A stretch of DNA of 64,000 bases, from positions 2,121,518-2,185,517 of the forward strand of contig OZ026551.1 of NCBI GenBank assembly GCA_964020155.1. The letters are read 5' to 3'. The position numbers were made by a program, and so were the translations under genes. Shown here piece by piece: positions 36,801 to 49,499 of the stretch. The notes below the pieces were generated by a model, which had not been told where the DNA came from, ran no database searches, and was given only the letters and a program-made list of their open reading frames with translations. Origin of the DNA: Chondrilla cf. caribensis. Its lineage: Eukaryota; Porifera; Demospongiae; Chondrillida; Chondrillidae. Position 1 is the stretch's first letter, and every line of letters begins with the position of its first letter.

Positions 36801-39800
36801 AAGCGAAGTTAAGCGCAATTTATTGAAATTTTATATGTAGGCTACACATGGCAATGTTGTCACAGTCCATAATTTTCAGAGCTCTAGTACACATTACAAT
36901 GGTGTTATAATGGTATATCAAATAACACCGTACCGTATCAGTTTACGGTGTTATGTGGTTATTATGCGATAATAAACGAGAATATACGAGTTATACGTGG
37001 CATCAGTGTCATTTTTGCTGTGGTAAGGTCTCTGTTTCCGACTCTTCTGCCAGTTCGAGATGGTCATTGGAAGCAATATTGAGAGGGGAAAACTCGGGGA
37101 TGAAAAAATCGTCGTCCTCATCCGAGCTTCCGTCAGAATTCTCCCAGTCGCTCTCTTCCAATTGCTCCGCTACCTCCTTAGGAGTCTTACTTCGAGACTT
37201 ATCTAAGGTTACTACGTTGAGGCTGCCTTTTCTGTGTCCTATAATAACTAATAACGATATTTTGGAGGGCCTTGTATGCGAAATCTTATGTTCGATTCTC
37301 GCGCGTATGACAGGACAGTTATATCTTCAAGATTTTATCTCGTGTAAGTAATCATGAGGAGGTGTATATTTTTCAGTGTTTTGCTCGAGCTACTTATGGT
37401 TCAACCAAACGTCAGTAGAACGAATTTAACTGAAATAGGCTAGATTCGCCCTTAAAACGATCTTTAAAATTCGAGCCACTTTAGTGGCTTATCCACGATA
37501 ACGATTATGTAATAATACGGCATTTCCCACAACAAATGATAGTCACGCGCAAGCCACTATAGTGGCTCATCCACGATAAAGGGTTAAGGATTGATTATCA
37601 ATTTTAAACATTGATGCATTGTTCTTCATGACATAGGTTAGAAATAGCACATCAAGTTGTCAAATTACAGGTGTTCAGCTGTAGAGAAGATGTCTTCTTC
37701 CTTGTGTGCTCTAAAATGTCTGCCAACTGGTTTCACTTGTACCATAATTGTGATTACACAACCATGAATATGGTACATAATGCATTTATTGCGGTAACCT
37801 GCTCAATACTTATGCAATTGTAATTACGGTGAATATCAGACTACTGTGAATGTACTGCAGTTGTAGTTAAATCATAATTGTATCATACATAGTTTTTCAA
37901 ATTAGGGAATTTTTTTTCCAGCCTCTAATGTAGTTGCCCTGTAGCATAATATAATCATTTTGCAGAGCGATTTGTAACCTTACCATAACTTGATCATGGG
38001 GTAACCGTAATTCTATCATTTTCCATTGATCCGTCATAGCCATTCTCTCTGTCTTTCATCTTTATTTTGGTGTATCTATTGTTAGACTACAGTGGCAATG
38101 CTATGTTATACTTGAGCAGCTCAGTTAGTTCACTTGTAGTTCTATCATATTTTGATCATAATTCACTCATGATTTGGCTGTAGTTTAAACATTGCTTTTG
38201 AATAGTCATATTTGTTTAGTTGTGCCGTACTACATAACTGCTGCTAAACTGCATAATAATATCATTCTTTTATTGTACTATATTCTTTTTTAATACCTAC
38301 TGTATGAGTAGTAGAGAAGTATGGATCACCCATTTACGGGTCAGGGATGTGTTGACTACATATTTATGGTCCATATATGGGTATGAATGCACCTGTAGTA
38401 CGTTTTTTTCCTGCTGATAGTATCGTACATTTCATGTACTTAATGTATGCACTTTGAACTCTTTCCTTGTTTTATGTTCAAATATCTATAGAATGGCAAC
38501 ATTGTGTTTGATGAGGAAAAATGGAGACCTATTGAGGACACTTTGAAAGCCACCAGATTGAGGAAGTTATCCATAGCTGATTTATCCTCTACCATTTTTG
38601 GCAACCTGTTCATGTCACATGTTACTTCAGCTGTATCTCAGAGACGACACAAGGAGTTAATGACCATAGTGTATGATTCCATCCATCCAGGTGTGTTGTA
38701 GTATGTGTGTGTGCATTGAGTGGATTGTAAATCTGTGTATTGTTGACCTATGTTTGAGGACATTTAAATTTCACTCTTATGTGAGTAGCAGTTGTATAGT
38801 TAATGTAATGTAAGATTTGTTCCATTTATGCATGATTATATGTTGGTGCGTATTTATGAGGACATTTCAATAATCATTACTGAGTCTGGACATGTCTCTA
38901 TATGCATACTGTGTATGTGAGTGTGTGCATGACATGTCCATGTACACATGCTTTTCCACCTTGTAAGCACACTTCACTGTGTCAGTTCATCTGCTCTGAC
39001 TGTACATTGTCATTATGTAACAGCTGTTATGTGTTTCATGTTTACTGTTTGTTATTATAAACACAGGATCACAGGAAGCCAACAATGTAATTGATGTCTG
39101 TGCACGACATCCAGCATCCTCTACTGCTTTCCGCTGCTGGGTAGGAGATGCTTCTCATCTTGAGTGGATGAAGCCTTTTGGAGAATGTCTGATCCACTTT
39201 GGTCCTAAGGTGAGAAAACATTGATTTTATTATTATCCGTGTGTATAGCTAAATCTTCTTATTATAAATGACACCTATGCGCTGTATTTCTCCTTCAGTA
39301 TTCGAGGACATCTTAGTATACTATATATCATTACACTTTGTTTACAGCACATCCTTGATGTTTACTGCTTGATCAGTTGTCATGGATCACAGTTGAGAGG
39401 TTATGTCAGCTCTGTACATGCTATGAAGCATCTACCTGGTTTGTTGACACTAGCCATGGAGAAAGGTATACAAACTATGTCACTCTCCATGGAACGTAAA
39501 GATCTATTGGATGTGAGTGTTTTACCAGCTTTCAATACCTCCACAATAAGGTAAGAAGTGCTGCATGTGTACGGTGATAGTGACCTACCTCTATGTAATT
39601 CACGTCTTACTTATTGTTGCAGCAAAGAAAAGCTTGATATTTACAACTTTCTGACATTTGATGGAGTCATGTGTTTGGATGACAATAAGATGAATCATTT
39701 TTGGAATAATGACAAGGAGTGTTTTGTGATGTGTAGATCACACCAGATCCTTCAAAACAAAGTACCAAGAACTAGAGATATTTGGATGGTGCATGCACTC

Positions 39801-39809
39801 TCAGACTGA
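30633..39809 (+). CDS. NLR gene B: CARD-like + NACHT + LRR, intact
   Basis: Ten exons: 30633-30717, 31719-32030, 32660-32721, 33364-35125, 35571-35671, 35971-36225, 38492-38690, 39067-39209, 39348-39550, 39623-39809. All have GT/AG borders and matching phases, giving 3309 bp and 1102 residues. Order: Lys/Arg-rich N-terminus (1-28), CARD-like domain (about 29-132), short linker, NACHT exon (154-740) with Walker A GAPGSGKST at 253-261 and LLLLEGWDE at 326-334, then degenerate LRRs to the C-terminus. This is the architecture of animal NLR sensors: cytosolic STAND NTPases that oligomerise on ligand sensing and signal through the death fold. The Walker B Asp is Glu here and in gene A. The ATG at 30633 was chosen because it opens the exon in frame; the frame stays open upstream but offers no ATG. 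Ligand and pathway cannot be read from sequence. Confidence 0.85.
31719..32030 (+). CDS. Gene B CARD-like exon
   Basis: A 312-bp exon after CTCACAG, the same length and phase as the gene A exon at 8342. It encodes KRYAYLRENLPIDNELAAKL, FDEIRALNGNGKHFEAF and LEELGKDTRPKLIEVAKEI. Relative to gene A the changes are nearly all substitutions that preserve helix character (for example YTEKELEDF to YTEERLKNF), which looks like conserved coding sequence. Confidence 0.75.
33364..35125 (+). CDS. Gene B NACHT exon
   Basis: A single 1762-bp exon from YTSELCMRYKRYLG to SISSSG. P-loop GAPGSGKST, acidic box LLLLEGWDE, sensor-type LITSRH, and the NLR-type winged-helix motif HYLHSSVQCCLAALEL. The second half (DAEDATKDQRLLLYQFFAGI ...) is helical and links to the LRRs. 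The reading frame is continuous where gene A is broken (34676-34681 here: proline then an intact Asn codon). Confidence 0.9.
35571..39809 (+). CDS. Gene B LRR exons
   Basis: Six exons encode about 360 residues of irregular leucine-rich repeats (LKLRTLYLRFSVV, LPDLYELTIG, MKVLKVSSSS, MESLHTLQLDH, LRKLSIADLSS, LPGLLTLAMEKG). They end WMVHALSD-stop. Most introns fall between repeats in phase 0 or 1. LRRs of NLRs usually sense ligand or hold the NACHT module in an off state. Confidence 0.8.
36715..37583. mobile_element. piggyBac-type deletion derivative in gene B intron 6
   Basis: Flanked on both sides by TTAA (36711-36714 and 37584-37587), the target duplication typical of piggyBac. Ends are CCCTTTAACGTGG and its near-complement CCACGATAAAGGG. 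Subterminal palindromes GCCACTATAGTGGC occur near 36764 and 37554, and a variant (GCCACTTTAGTGGC) near 37474. On the minus strand about 37240-37000 reads an acidic segment (TPKEVAEQLEESDWENSDG, then a run of Asp before FFIPEFSPLN) ending at a stop. It resembles the acidic N-terminus of piggyBac transposases; the catalytic DDD domain is absent. Gene A lacks the insertion. Confidence 0.85.
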
Positions 39810-40114
39810 CTGATTGATCATTGTTGCACACATTTATTTCAATTTTGCTTGAAAATAATTCTAGTTAATATTTATAACTTATTTATATATAATTAAATTA
39901 CACGTATACCTACAAATCATATTATATAAATATAATATTATATGTACGTATATTATGTAAATATGTACCAACAATAATTCTCATATGCATGCTATATATA
40001 TACATAACCATAATAAAATTAATGATACATTATAATTATTATTGTTTCTGATTAGTACTAGTATTATATAATAAAATAAATATTACGTACGTAATATTAT
40101 AGTATCAGGTTACT

Positions 40115-40257
40115 TGCTAAAGGGAATATAGAAGTTCAGAAATTAATTTAAAGTATTCTTTTTGTAACAAATTATTACCAAATTCTGTAGCTGTGTCTTT
40201 ATGATGCATGGATTTTGACTCTACTCGCAGACTATATGAATGAGAACTATACAGTGA

Positions 40258-40319
<62 letters not shown>

Positions 40320-40745
40320 CGTGTGTGCATGTGTGTGCACATGTTGTGTCTAAGTGTGTTTGCATGTGTGGGTATGTGCATGTCTGTATAATGTGCAAGC
40401 ATGTAGTAAGCATTGATAGAAAATCAATATTACAATTTCATAGTACATCCTTCACTTAACATACACCACTTGGCACACTCTCTTGTGGCAACAGCAACTG
40501 ACACACTTGCTACACTGAGGACTACCAAGAACATGCATGTAGTACAAGCAGGCGGGTAAGCAGAGTGGTGGGGTGGGTGGGATACAGGGGAGAGGTGTTG
40601 TCACACATTCATGACTTGAGCACCCACTGGCAGGAAGGGTGGGTAGGACCAGCTGCCACTGCCACACCCACTGGAGCACAAGATATGTTGAATGGTACAC
40701 TAACTGGTTCTCAGCTGTGGATCTAAGAATATGGCACACACAGCG
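40115..40745. repeat. NLR-unit 3' flank repeat, copy 2, with (TG)n
   Basis: After gene B the flank repeats that of gene A: GACTCTACTCGCAGACTATATGAATGAGAA, a TG array (40258-40345), AGCATGTAGTAAGCATT, then the GTGGTGGGGTGGGTGGGATACAG block. Confidence 0.85.
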
Positions 40746-41029
40746 CTACACACATGCAAAATCATGCACATTATACAAGGAGTAGTTTGGACCAATCTAT
40801 ATTGTTGTCATTTGAGCAGGTGTTGATGAGGTAAGCATAAATAAGGAGAATTGAGAGGGTATAGTGAAGTGGCAGACATGCAGGGTAAGAAATTGAGGAA
40901 GTACGTATATATGACAATGTACATGAATTAGTCAATACTGCACTACACATTCAAATTGACACTTTAAATAATAGCTGAGTTTACTTAACATGGAGCCCTA
41001 CTACATGGTGTACTGTGACCATTACATGC

Positions 41030-42740
41030 CATACAGGTATATTATAATAGTATCAGTTGCATGCTCTTTCATTGTGTAACGGAATCTCAGACACAGTCAC
41101 CAGGGACCTCCACACTGCCATGTCCTCACTATGGAGGGTTAGTATATTAGAATGCTATTTGGAGAGAAATTGAGACACTGGATGTTGTCCTTATTATAGG
41201 TAGAGGTGGTGGTTAATTCATATATTACATTACATTCAGATACACACCCAGCAATTATGTGCTGCAACTATACACACTCAGGCACCACACCCACTAATGA
41301 TATTGAGGAACATGCACAGCAACTATTATCATTAAAAGGTTATAGTTACTGTGACCATCCCAAAATTTGAAGTTCAATCTGCATCCACTATGTACTGTAT
41401 GTACGTATAATAGAACAATATATTTGTGTACAAAGGTACAGCACATTTAACATGGATCGTTATTGTTATCATGAGTACAATCAAAGATAGTGACAATCAT
41501 CACCTTATTTGGTAAGAGTTATAAACTACAAGGTTAACTATAGCTAGCAGCTAGTTAAATCAGTTAGGGGTACACCTTCTGCAACTGTACACAGATATTA
41601 TAGTAATCTGCATAGTTGATGTTGATGGGTATGTGCATGTCTGTATTATTGTACAAGCATGTACGTAGTAAGCTGATTCATCTCAACTGTAACAGTTCCT
41701 TGTCAAACACCACCAACCTACAGAGACCCTTCCCCATCCCAACCACAGTCTGTATAGACAGGTCTCACTGTCCTCAGTCTACATTATCAGTACAGTGCAC
41801 TTCGATCATTGAAATGCAGCACTCCAAACAGAAGAATCCTTTTTGAACAAGATTCTCTTAAGACAAAGGTGGACATGTACATAGATCTATGGTGTACAGA
41901 TGGTGTGAAGGGCAAACTATGATGTACTGTACATGCAGGCACACAGTGTATATATTATGTATATGCACAAGCTTGACACATGTACAGTACAGAGTAGCCT
42001 TCCTGACCCTATGGGTAGGCAGATATTATGCTACATGTATTTAGTATGGAATACTGATCCTGCCAGGACTCATGATAACGTGCAGACACTGGATATGTCC
42101 CCTGCAATAATACCACATGACCAACATATCATAAAGTGTGGCCTGAAATATCTAGATGGTCCAATATCATGTTAACATTGAGATGGTATCATAAACCCTC
42201 CCAGTCTACTGTACATGAGTGTTACAACACATACATTTGTTTCAGAATGACTTGTGTACAGGTAGCAGGACGTATTACTGATTACAAACACCCAATCTGG
42301 AGTGTATCATGATAATTATGTTTTCAGAGTATAAACCTTCACTATGAATATCATACAGCAACATAGCAACAACATGCAAGACCACACCCAGTAACCATGT
42401 CTAAGACCGCACTCAACAAATACATTCAGATACACACCCAGCAACTATGTCCAGAACTACATACAGGGACCACACCCAACAATCATACTGAGGAACGCAC
42501 ACAGCAACTAAATTAGTAATAAGCTACTGTGACCATCCAAAAATTTAAATTTCAATCTGCATCCAGTATGTACTGTATATACGTGTGATAAGACAATGTC
42601 ATTTGTGTGCAGGGGTACACCAGCTGTACACAGATATAATGATCTACATTGAATGTAGTGTGCATATAGTGGGACACTCAGTGGTACAAAAGAAAATTTC
42701 AACAATTAGATGGCCCAGTGATCAAATTGTGAACCATGTT
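41030..42740. repeat. Segmental repeat block, partial copy 3
   Basis: 41690-42740 matches 1-1330 and 59560-60990: TGGACATGTACA(C/T)AGATCTA, GATCCTGCCAGGACTCATGATAACGTGCAGACACTGGAT, TCTGGAGTGTATCATGATAATTATG, and the ACCACACCCAGTAACCATGTCTAAG minisatellite. No gene recognised. Confidence 0.75.
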
Positions 42741-42744
42741 TTAC

Positions 42745-43740
42745 GTATCACTAACCCGCCACTGGCCTGCATAGAAAGGATCGTTACAAACTACTACCAT
42801 AGACTGATCCAGGGAACTTTATCCCATGCAAAAGTGAATAAATGTTTGTATTCAACTTGCAATAGTAATAGCTACAGCTATTCTTAATGTGTCAACAAGG
42901 ACAAACAAACTACATAGCAATCTTGGTATTCTGACATTGGATGGAAAAGCAATGGTCTGTGAACCCACAGTACTGACAACACTTGACTCCTGGTTAGCAG
43001 CAGCAACATACAGGATGTAATCGCCAACACTCAACTACCACCATTATAGTTTGACAATTTCAGCCTATGTGGAAGCTTGGAGCCATACTTTATATACATC
43101 ATTACATACTCTAAGACTTATGTCTTGATATAACATCATGTAATACTAGCTAAGTGCAACCCAGTGTAAGATCTTGGAGTGGTTTGAAGGCGATGGAACA
43201 ACAAATACTAACTAATATGTCTTATGTACCAATGATATGATATGACCTCATGGCATCATAATAGCTATACAATTGTCAAAATCTTCATGGTACAAATGCA
43301 AATAAACCATTTTACTGGTGCCAGTAACTGAAAGGTGAAAGAAGTTGTAATCAAAACCACCAAGGAAAAAACAGAAGAAAAGAATAAGTCCATGATCGAG
43401 TACAGTGAGAATGCCCTTTTGACCTACTGAAGACACTCTCGGTTAGGTTATTAGTAATCGGTGAGCATTTGATTGATATAGAACCTGTAGGCAGCAAATT
43501 AGTGAACACTCTCTGTAACCTATTACATTTTTTAATTAGACTATGTCTACCTGATCTGTATATTAAATTGGCTCTATGCACCAGAACACATATTAGCTTC
43601 ATCCCACAACCCCCACCTCTCCAGTTGTGCTGCAATTATAGATAAAGTGGCAAATATTGATTTGAACCTGAGGTAATCTGTCAGAACCACTGTACCACAT
43701 AATATATGTTCTGTGGACAAAATACACATCAAGAATCATG
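42745..43740. other. No recognisable feature
   Basis: No gene, repeat partner or element that I can support in this stretch. The open frames on either strand are short and show no family pattern. Confidence 0.3.
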
Positions 43741-43807
43741 TGAATAAAATGGCGACTTACATAATATTTCACTCCGATTTGTAGATCACCCTCTCACACT
43801 TACGCAT

Positions 43808-44082
43808 TTAACGTCGGATCAAAAATGGTATTATGGTGAACGGTTTCCTGGCTTGAACGTGTATCTCGTCTATGGTAAGGGTAGGTTCGTCGCTGTTAGT
43901 GGGCACATAGTCCGATGCATACATCACCTTCTGAAGTTTCTACACATAAGGAGATAAGAGACGATGTACATTGATGGCAGGATGAGACAGAATATCAGTG
44001 ATACCTCATACGCCGAGTGGATGGGCAAAGAGTCGTACCGCTGTGGAAAGCCATTGGTGCTACACATTCCAAAGAGGAACAT
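43808..44082 (-). CDS. Candidate two-exon small gene, unknown function
   Basis: Minus-strand exon 44082-44005 (ATG, 26 codons: MFLFGMCSTNGFPQRYDSLP...) ends in GAG/GTATCAC. A 65-bp intron with a strong pyrimidine tract ending TTATGTGTAG separates it from exon 43939-43808. The join is phase 0 and gives a further 43 residues with an acidic middle (SDEPTLTIDEI), ending PFLIRR-stop. The total is 69 residues; the frame is also open about 60 bp upstream of the ATG, so a longer N-terminus or further 5' exon is possible. I do not recognise the family. Support rests on the well-formed short intron and on codon-like composition. Confidence 0.4.
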
Positions 44083-44286
44083 TACTCTGGTTGTCCGGTT
44101 GTCTCTTGTTCTCGATCCTCGGGAATGAAACCTCTTGCAACTCTGCTACGAATGAGAAAAAGAAGTAGTGAATAAATTTCCACAAGTTTCAACTCCGGCC
44201 CGAGTCACTAGAGTGACCGTCTCCATAACCGTCAAACTGGAACCCATGCACGCGATTGGTTGCGCAACTCTGATAAAGTTAGGAAA

Positions 44287-44360
44287 ATGGCCACCAGTAC
44301 GTGGAGCGAGTCCGAAGAGACTGTGGATGAACGGGTACTTGCGCAATTTAATGCGAAATG
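44287..44360 (+). CDS. Candidate first exon of a divergent gene
   Basis: AAAATGGCC gives a strong initiation context. The exon reads MATSTWSESEETVDERVLAQ and then FNAK before a possible donor at 44361 (GTGATT, weak); without splicing it stops two codons later. It sits 204 bp from the minus-strand candidate and would share a bidirectional promoter with it. No downstream exon could be identified, so this may be spurious. Confidence 0.25.
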
Positions 44361-44499
44361 GTGATTTGGTTGATACGCCTTTGGTTTACCTGTTGGTATA
44401 TATGAGCAAAGTTATCTTCCAAGCACTTTGTAGTATTGTCCTCGCAAATGTGAGTTGTACAGATTGGATTGTTGACAAATAACTGATATATGCGGTGTA

Positions 44500-45690
44500 C
44501 GTTGACACTTCACGTATGCACACCACATGATAGAGTGGATTAATATGTAACCGCATGTTGTGGCAGCTTATTGGTTACGGGATAGAGAATTGTGTCCTTC
44601 GATTACTTCAGGGAATTACTTTACCATTAATCAAGTACTACACCACGTGATAACTGTTGAGTCAGCATAAAGTTCTGGTGAACTGATTGATGGCAATTAA
44701 CATCCGATCATGGACATAAACAGATACCCATTAGCAATTATTAGTATTAGGTCATGCACAATACACCTTTTCATCCATTATCACCGACCTTGGTATGCAT
44801 TTTTCATGAGGCACCACGTATGGTTATCTAAGGCTGTTTTAACTGCAGTTTTCCTCATGTAGTTATATTCCAATCGAATATAAATAAAAGTATCATAACT
44901 CCAGTTTTCATCCTAATATCGTTAGTTTACATTAGGCAGTTATCGCCAATTCACGATATGTATTGCCTTTACACGGGTGGTAAACATTAGGTATAAAATA
45001 ATATTATGGTATACACGGTCCAATGCAGCATTGTATTATGGATGAATGATGAGTTGCTATATTGGCAATTATTGTACATACTTTAATGATAGTTGCAAGT
45101 GTGCATTAACGATAGAAAGTGTTTAAATTATGCTATAGCGTCATGTATCCTGGTTTAAGATTAAGGGAGTAATATATGTACATAAGCCATGTAGCACATG
45201 CAGGTCGGTGATACAGTACAGGTCACCAGACAGGTTTCAGTGGTTGGATTATTTGCATGAGAACAAGGCAGGAAACTAGTAAACACATTTCTATTGCATA
45301 TAATATGTTGTATTGAGCTATGGGCATATCTGCAGTATAATTGTCACTCACCACCCCAGGGTAAAAGAGTCAGCTGTACGTATCCTGCTTCGGTGTGCTG
45401 CAACACACCTAGGCAGGATATAGCTATTACTTACAGTTACTTCTATGTGTGTATGTGTACAATGCACCATACATGCTGTGTCGCTAGTAGGTCCAGTCAA
45501 TCTCAGACTAATTACATCTGTTTGAAGAATTGTGATGTAACTTTTGAACTTGTTGACAAACTGAATCCCCTGATTAGCAGCTATAGAAGACCCACGTATG
45601 CATTAATACGTAAGCAGTACAATAGTAGTACACTCTCATAGACCTATTTTGTAGCTACTGGTGTTGGAAATTGGTTGTAGGTTTCAAATT
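44500..45690. other. No recognisable feature
   Basis: AT-rich intergenic DNA. The 115-codon plus-strand frame at 45294-45641 has no family resemblance and a Cys/Tyr/Thr-rich composition expected from random AT-rich sequence. Confidence 0.3.
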
Positions 45691-45695
45691 TTGTT

Positions 45696-45747
45696 ATTAC
45701 CATTTCAGATTAATCAATTGATCAATTGATTAATCTGAAATGGTAAT
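45696..45747. repeat. Perfect 52-bp palindrome
   Basis: ATTACCATTTCAGATTAATC reads outward from a centre at 45721/45722 and is mirrored exactly for 26 bp per arm, with no loop. Confidence 0.95.
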
Positions 45748-45937
45748 TATGTGGGCGTAACCGAAGACCACCATAACTCGGCTGAGCAGTCTCCCAGTAA
45801 ACTTAGTTCAGAGTTTTATCTCATCCCATTTACCTTGTCAGATCCTTTCATATTTCTATCTTAAACCTGTTCAATGATAGTTGTGGGTAATGTCCACATC
45901 CCTGTCCATGTATTATAATATAAAATTAATGTACATG

Positions 45938-46176
<239 letters not shown>

Positions 46177-46964
46177 TTACTTTTGTATGCATACATGCAT
46201 GCCTATCTGTAAATATGTTATGTTGCAGGAAGTGGTTAGTTGTAGAGTAGATGCAAGTGTATTCTAGACATCAGTGAATAGCTTAGGAATGTACTAAGTT
46301 GATCACACCATTGTTTATAGATAGCTTGTTATTGTCCCACTAATTACGTATAACAAATGATAGTACTCAGTAGATGAGTGGAAACATGAAGCCCATGTCA
46401 ACCTTACTATGGGATAGGGTTTCCTTGGCATGCCTCCCCACCCCCTATGTACTCCCTATGCATCCTCAGTCAGTTCCATACCATAGTAACACATTCACAG
46501 TGCGTATTAGACCAGTGGTAGGCTAGGACATTAACAGTCATGAACATGGTCCAGAATCAATTCTAATTGCATGCAAGTGCATACATGACACTATAATGTG
46601 GATTTGGTCTCCAGAAATGATTGAAAATTCAATGTGCAAACTTTTGTACTGTAACTAGTTTGTTATAATGTACTTTCTGGATCAATAGTTGGCAAAAGTA
46701 AAGAATAACGAATTGGAGCCCGCATGAAGCTTGAGATAAAGAGGAATAATAGTGTCATTTTCATTTCCCCCAAATCACTTGACATTGTTAGCAGTAATTT
46801 ATGTATATTATTGTATTATTATATTATCAAATCATTTAAGTGTATGTATTATAATCAATATTATAGTGTTACAGTATCATTCATATGACATAATTATTTT
46901 CGATAAAAATAATAAGTGTTATACATATTTAATGGGCAATATAATGCATATCATGCACTATGTG

Positions 46965-47038
46965 ATAGTCTGGCTCGCTAGACCCAACTTCTCGTTATCG
47001 CGCGGTAATGAGAGGTTGAGGTCTAGCACACCAGACTA
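46965..47038. mobile_element. Short hairpin element (MITE-like)
   Basis: Left AGTCTGGC...CTAGACC..AACTTCTC is mirrored by right GAGAGGTT..GGTCTAG...CCAGACT around a CG-rich loop (TTATCGCGCGG). TATGTGATAGTC occurs just before the element and again just after it (47040), which could be a target duplication. No coding capacity. Confidence 0.65.
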
Positions 47039-47679
47039 AATATGTGATAGTCCAGGGGATGCTGGAAAATGTACCTTTGAGGGCTGCAGAATTGAAAATT
47101 GACTTATTGCATAATATTATTATGATTATTCTGGTGCATTGTTCATGTGATATAGACCATCTGTTACAATGTCGGAGTCACAATCTCATACATACATATA
47201 TATATATATATATTATATAATTTTATGTATGTATACATTTAAAATTGGAAGTGAGAATTTAATTATGAGTAATGCAAAAGTGGTATTTATATTAAATAGA
47301 AGGTTACATAAAATTCAATCATACCACATAAAGGTATTATATTCATCAATGTCCCAAAATGGTAGGGAAATGGTAAGCAATTAGTTGGTCCATGGACAGC
47401 AGAAATAATTGTAGAATCTAATGCCTTGAAACTACTGTAATGTAATACATTACCTAGCTAACAAAATTAACAAAATTAATGTTCTTCATTTGAAAATTTG
47501 AAAATCTGAAAATTGTTAACAAAATTAATGTTCTTATAATAAGTTAGACATCAGCACACTTAACACTTCCCAGGAATGTTAAGTTTATATACATTTCATA
47601 TGTACAGTTCATATCAACATTCTACAACACAATATCTTGTGTACATTTGTCTCGGGTGCATCCTCTCACCGCATGTATC

Positions 47680-48330
47680 ACTAACATTTTAAAAGCATGC
47701 CATAATTAGTGAGACAAACATGCGCACTTGCATCTTAATAATTATGTGCATCATCATTAATTCAAATTAATTCGTTTACAAAACCAGGCAGGTGTAGATC
47801 AATAATAATAATGTACATAACCATGTTACTTGCAATATCAGTGAAAAAGGAATTTACAAATATTTATTAAAATAGATGGAATTGATAGAGGAGTTTGTTG
47901 GTATTTGAGATACATTTTCTGACAACTGATGTGTCTCCTTTGCATGCTATGACTCTGCTAACAAGCTGTGGATGAGAACTAAAGAATCAATATGTGTGTG
48001 TGTGTGTGTGCGTGCGTGTGTGTGTGCGTGCATGCGTGCGTGGTGTGTGCTTGCATGAGACAGGCATTAGTTGAAACTCCATAGGTTATAGTTACTACCA
48101 TGCTTTCTATTATGTACCTTATTTATTGTGCCCCGGACAATAAATAAGATATGTAATGAAAGCAGGGTAGTAACTACCTTGACAGTAAAGGCTTTGGCAG
48201 ACAAAAGGAAGGGCTTGGATCCCTCTTATGTCGCTATAAAGACCCAGCGTCCTCAATGTATGTCGCATTAGGAGGCTTTCCAGAGAGAAATTCATCACTG
48301 ATGAATCAGGGATTAACATTCAAAATCTTA
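47680..48330. repeat. Diverged repeat, copy 1 (partner 57990-58690), with hairpin
   Basis: Shared order: ACTCTGCTAACAAGCTGTGGATGAGAACT, a TG array (47994-48045 here), TTATAGTTACTACC, CTTTCTATTATGTA, then AAAGGAAGGG(C/T)TTGGA. Within it 48085-48177 is an inverted repeat (TAGTTACTACC(A)TGCTTTC mirrored by GAAAGCAGGGTAGTAACTA). Confidence 0.7.
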
Positions 48331-48473
48331 CACAGTACCAATTTATTGGTGATTCAAATGTTAATATGTTACAAGTTACATCCAACAAGATCAAATCCAA
48401 GCACCAGCTATTTCCCTGTTACCTTTACTGTTTTGATAAACTGCGTACTTAATAAAACGAAACGAACGAATTA

Positions 48474-49102
<629 letters not shown>

Positions 49103-49499
49103 GAAGCAATATTCCACTGGCAGTATCCCACACAGCTCAGCATTGAACATCATAATTCCTAGAACAGTAGAGGTGCTGGCTGCAATGAGCACTTTTAAAT
49201 CCCCCTTCTGACATAATACCAAACTGTAATCATGGAAGTACAAATTTTATATGATGCCTTACAGAAATTTACCGAAATTATTGCACATGCACACTATCAT
49301 ATCCAATAAATAAAACTTTACATTGAAAGTACATATACATTGTATGTGCATGTGCACACGTGTGGATGTGTGCGCATGTGTACATTTTCAAGCACAATTT
49401 GTTTACATGCAGTCCATATTTCCTAACTCTCAGCCAAAATAAAGCTTCTGAGATTAGCCATGAACCAACCAATAATTATAAATAATATAAATATATATC

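Noticed and set aside
36953..37351. Plus-strand 132-codon frame inside the piggyBac element
   Set aside because: It is the complement of the acidic minus-strand transposase remnant (Ser-rich mirror of Glu/Asp codons).
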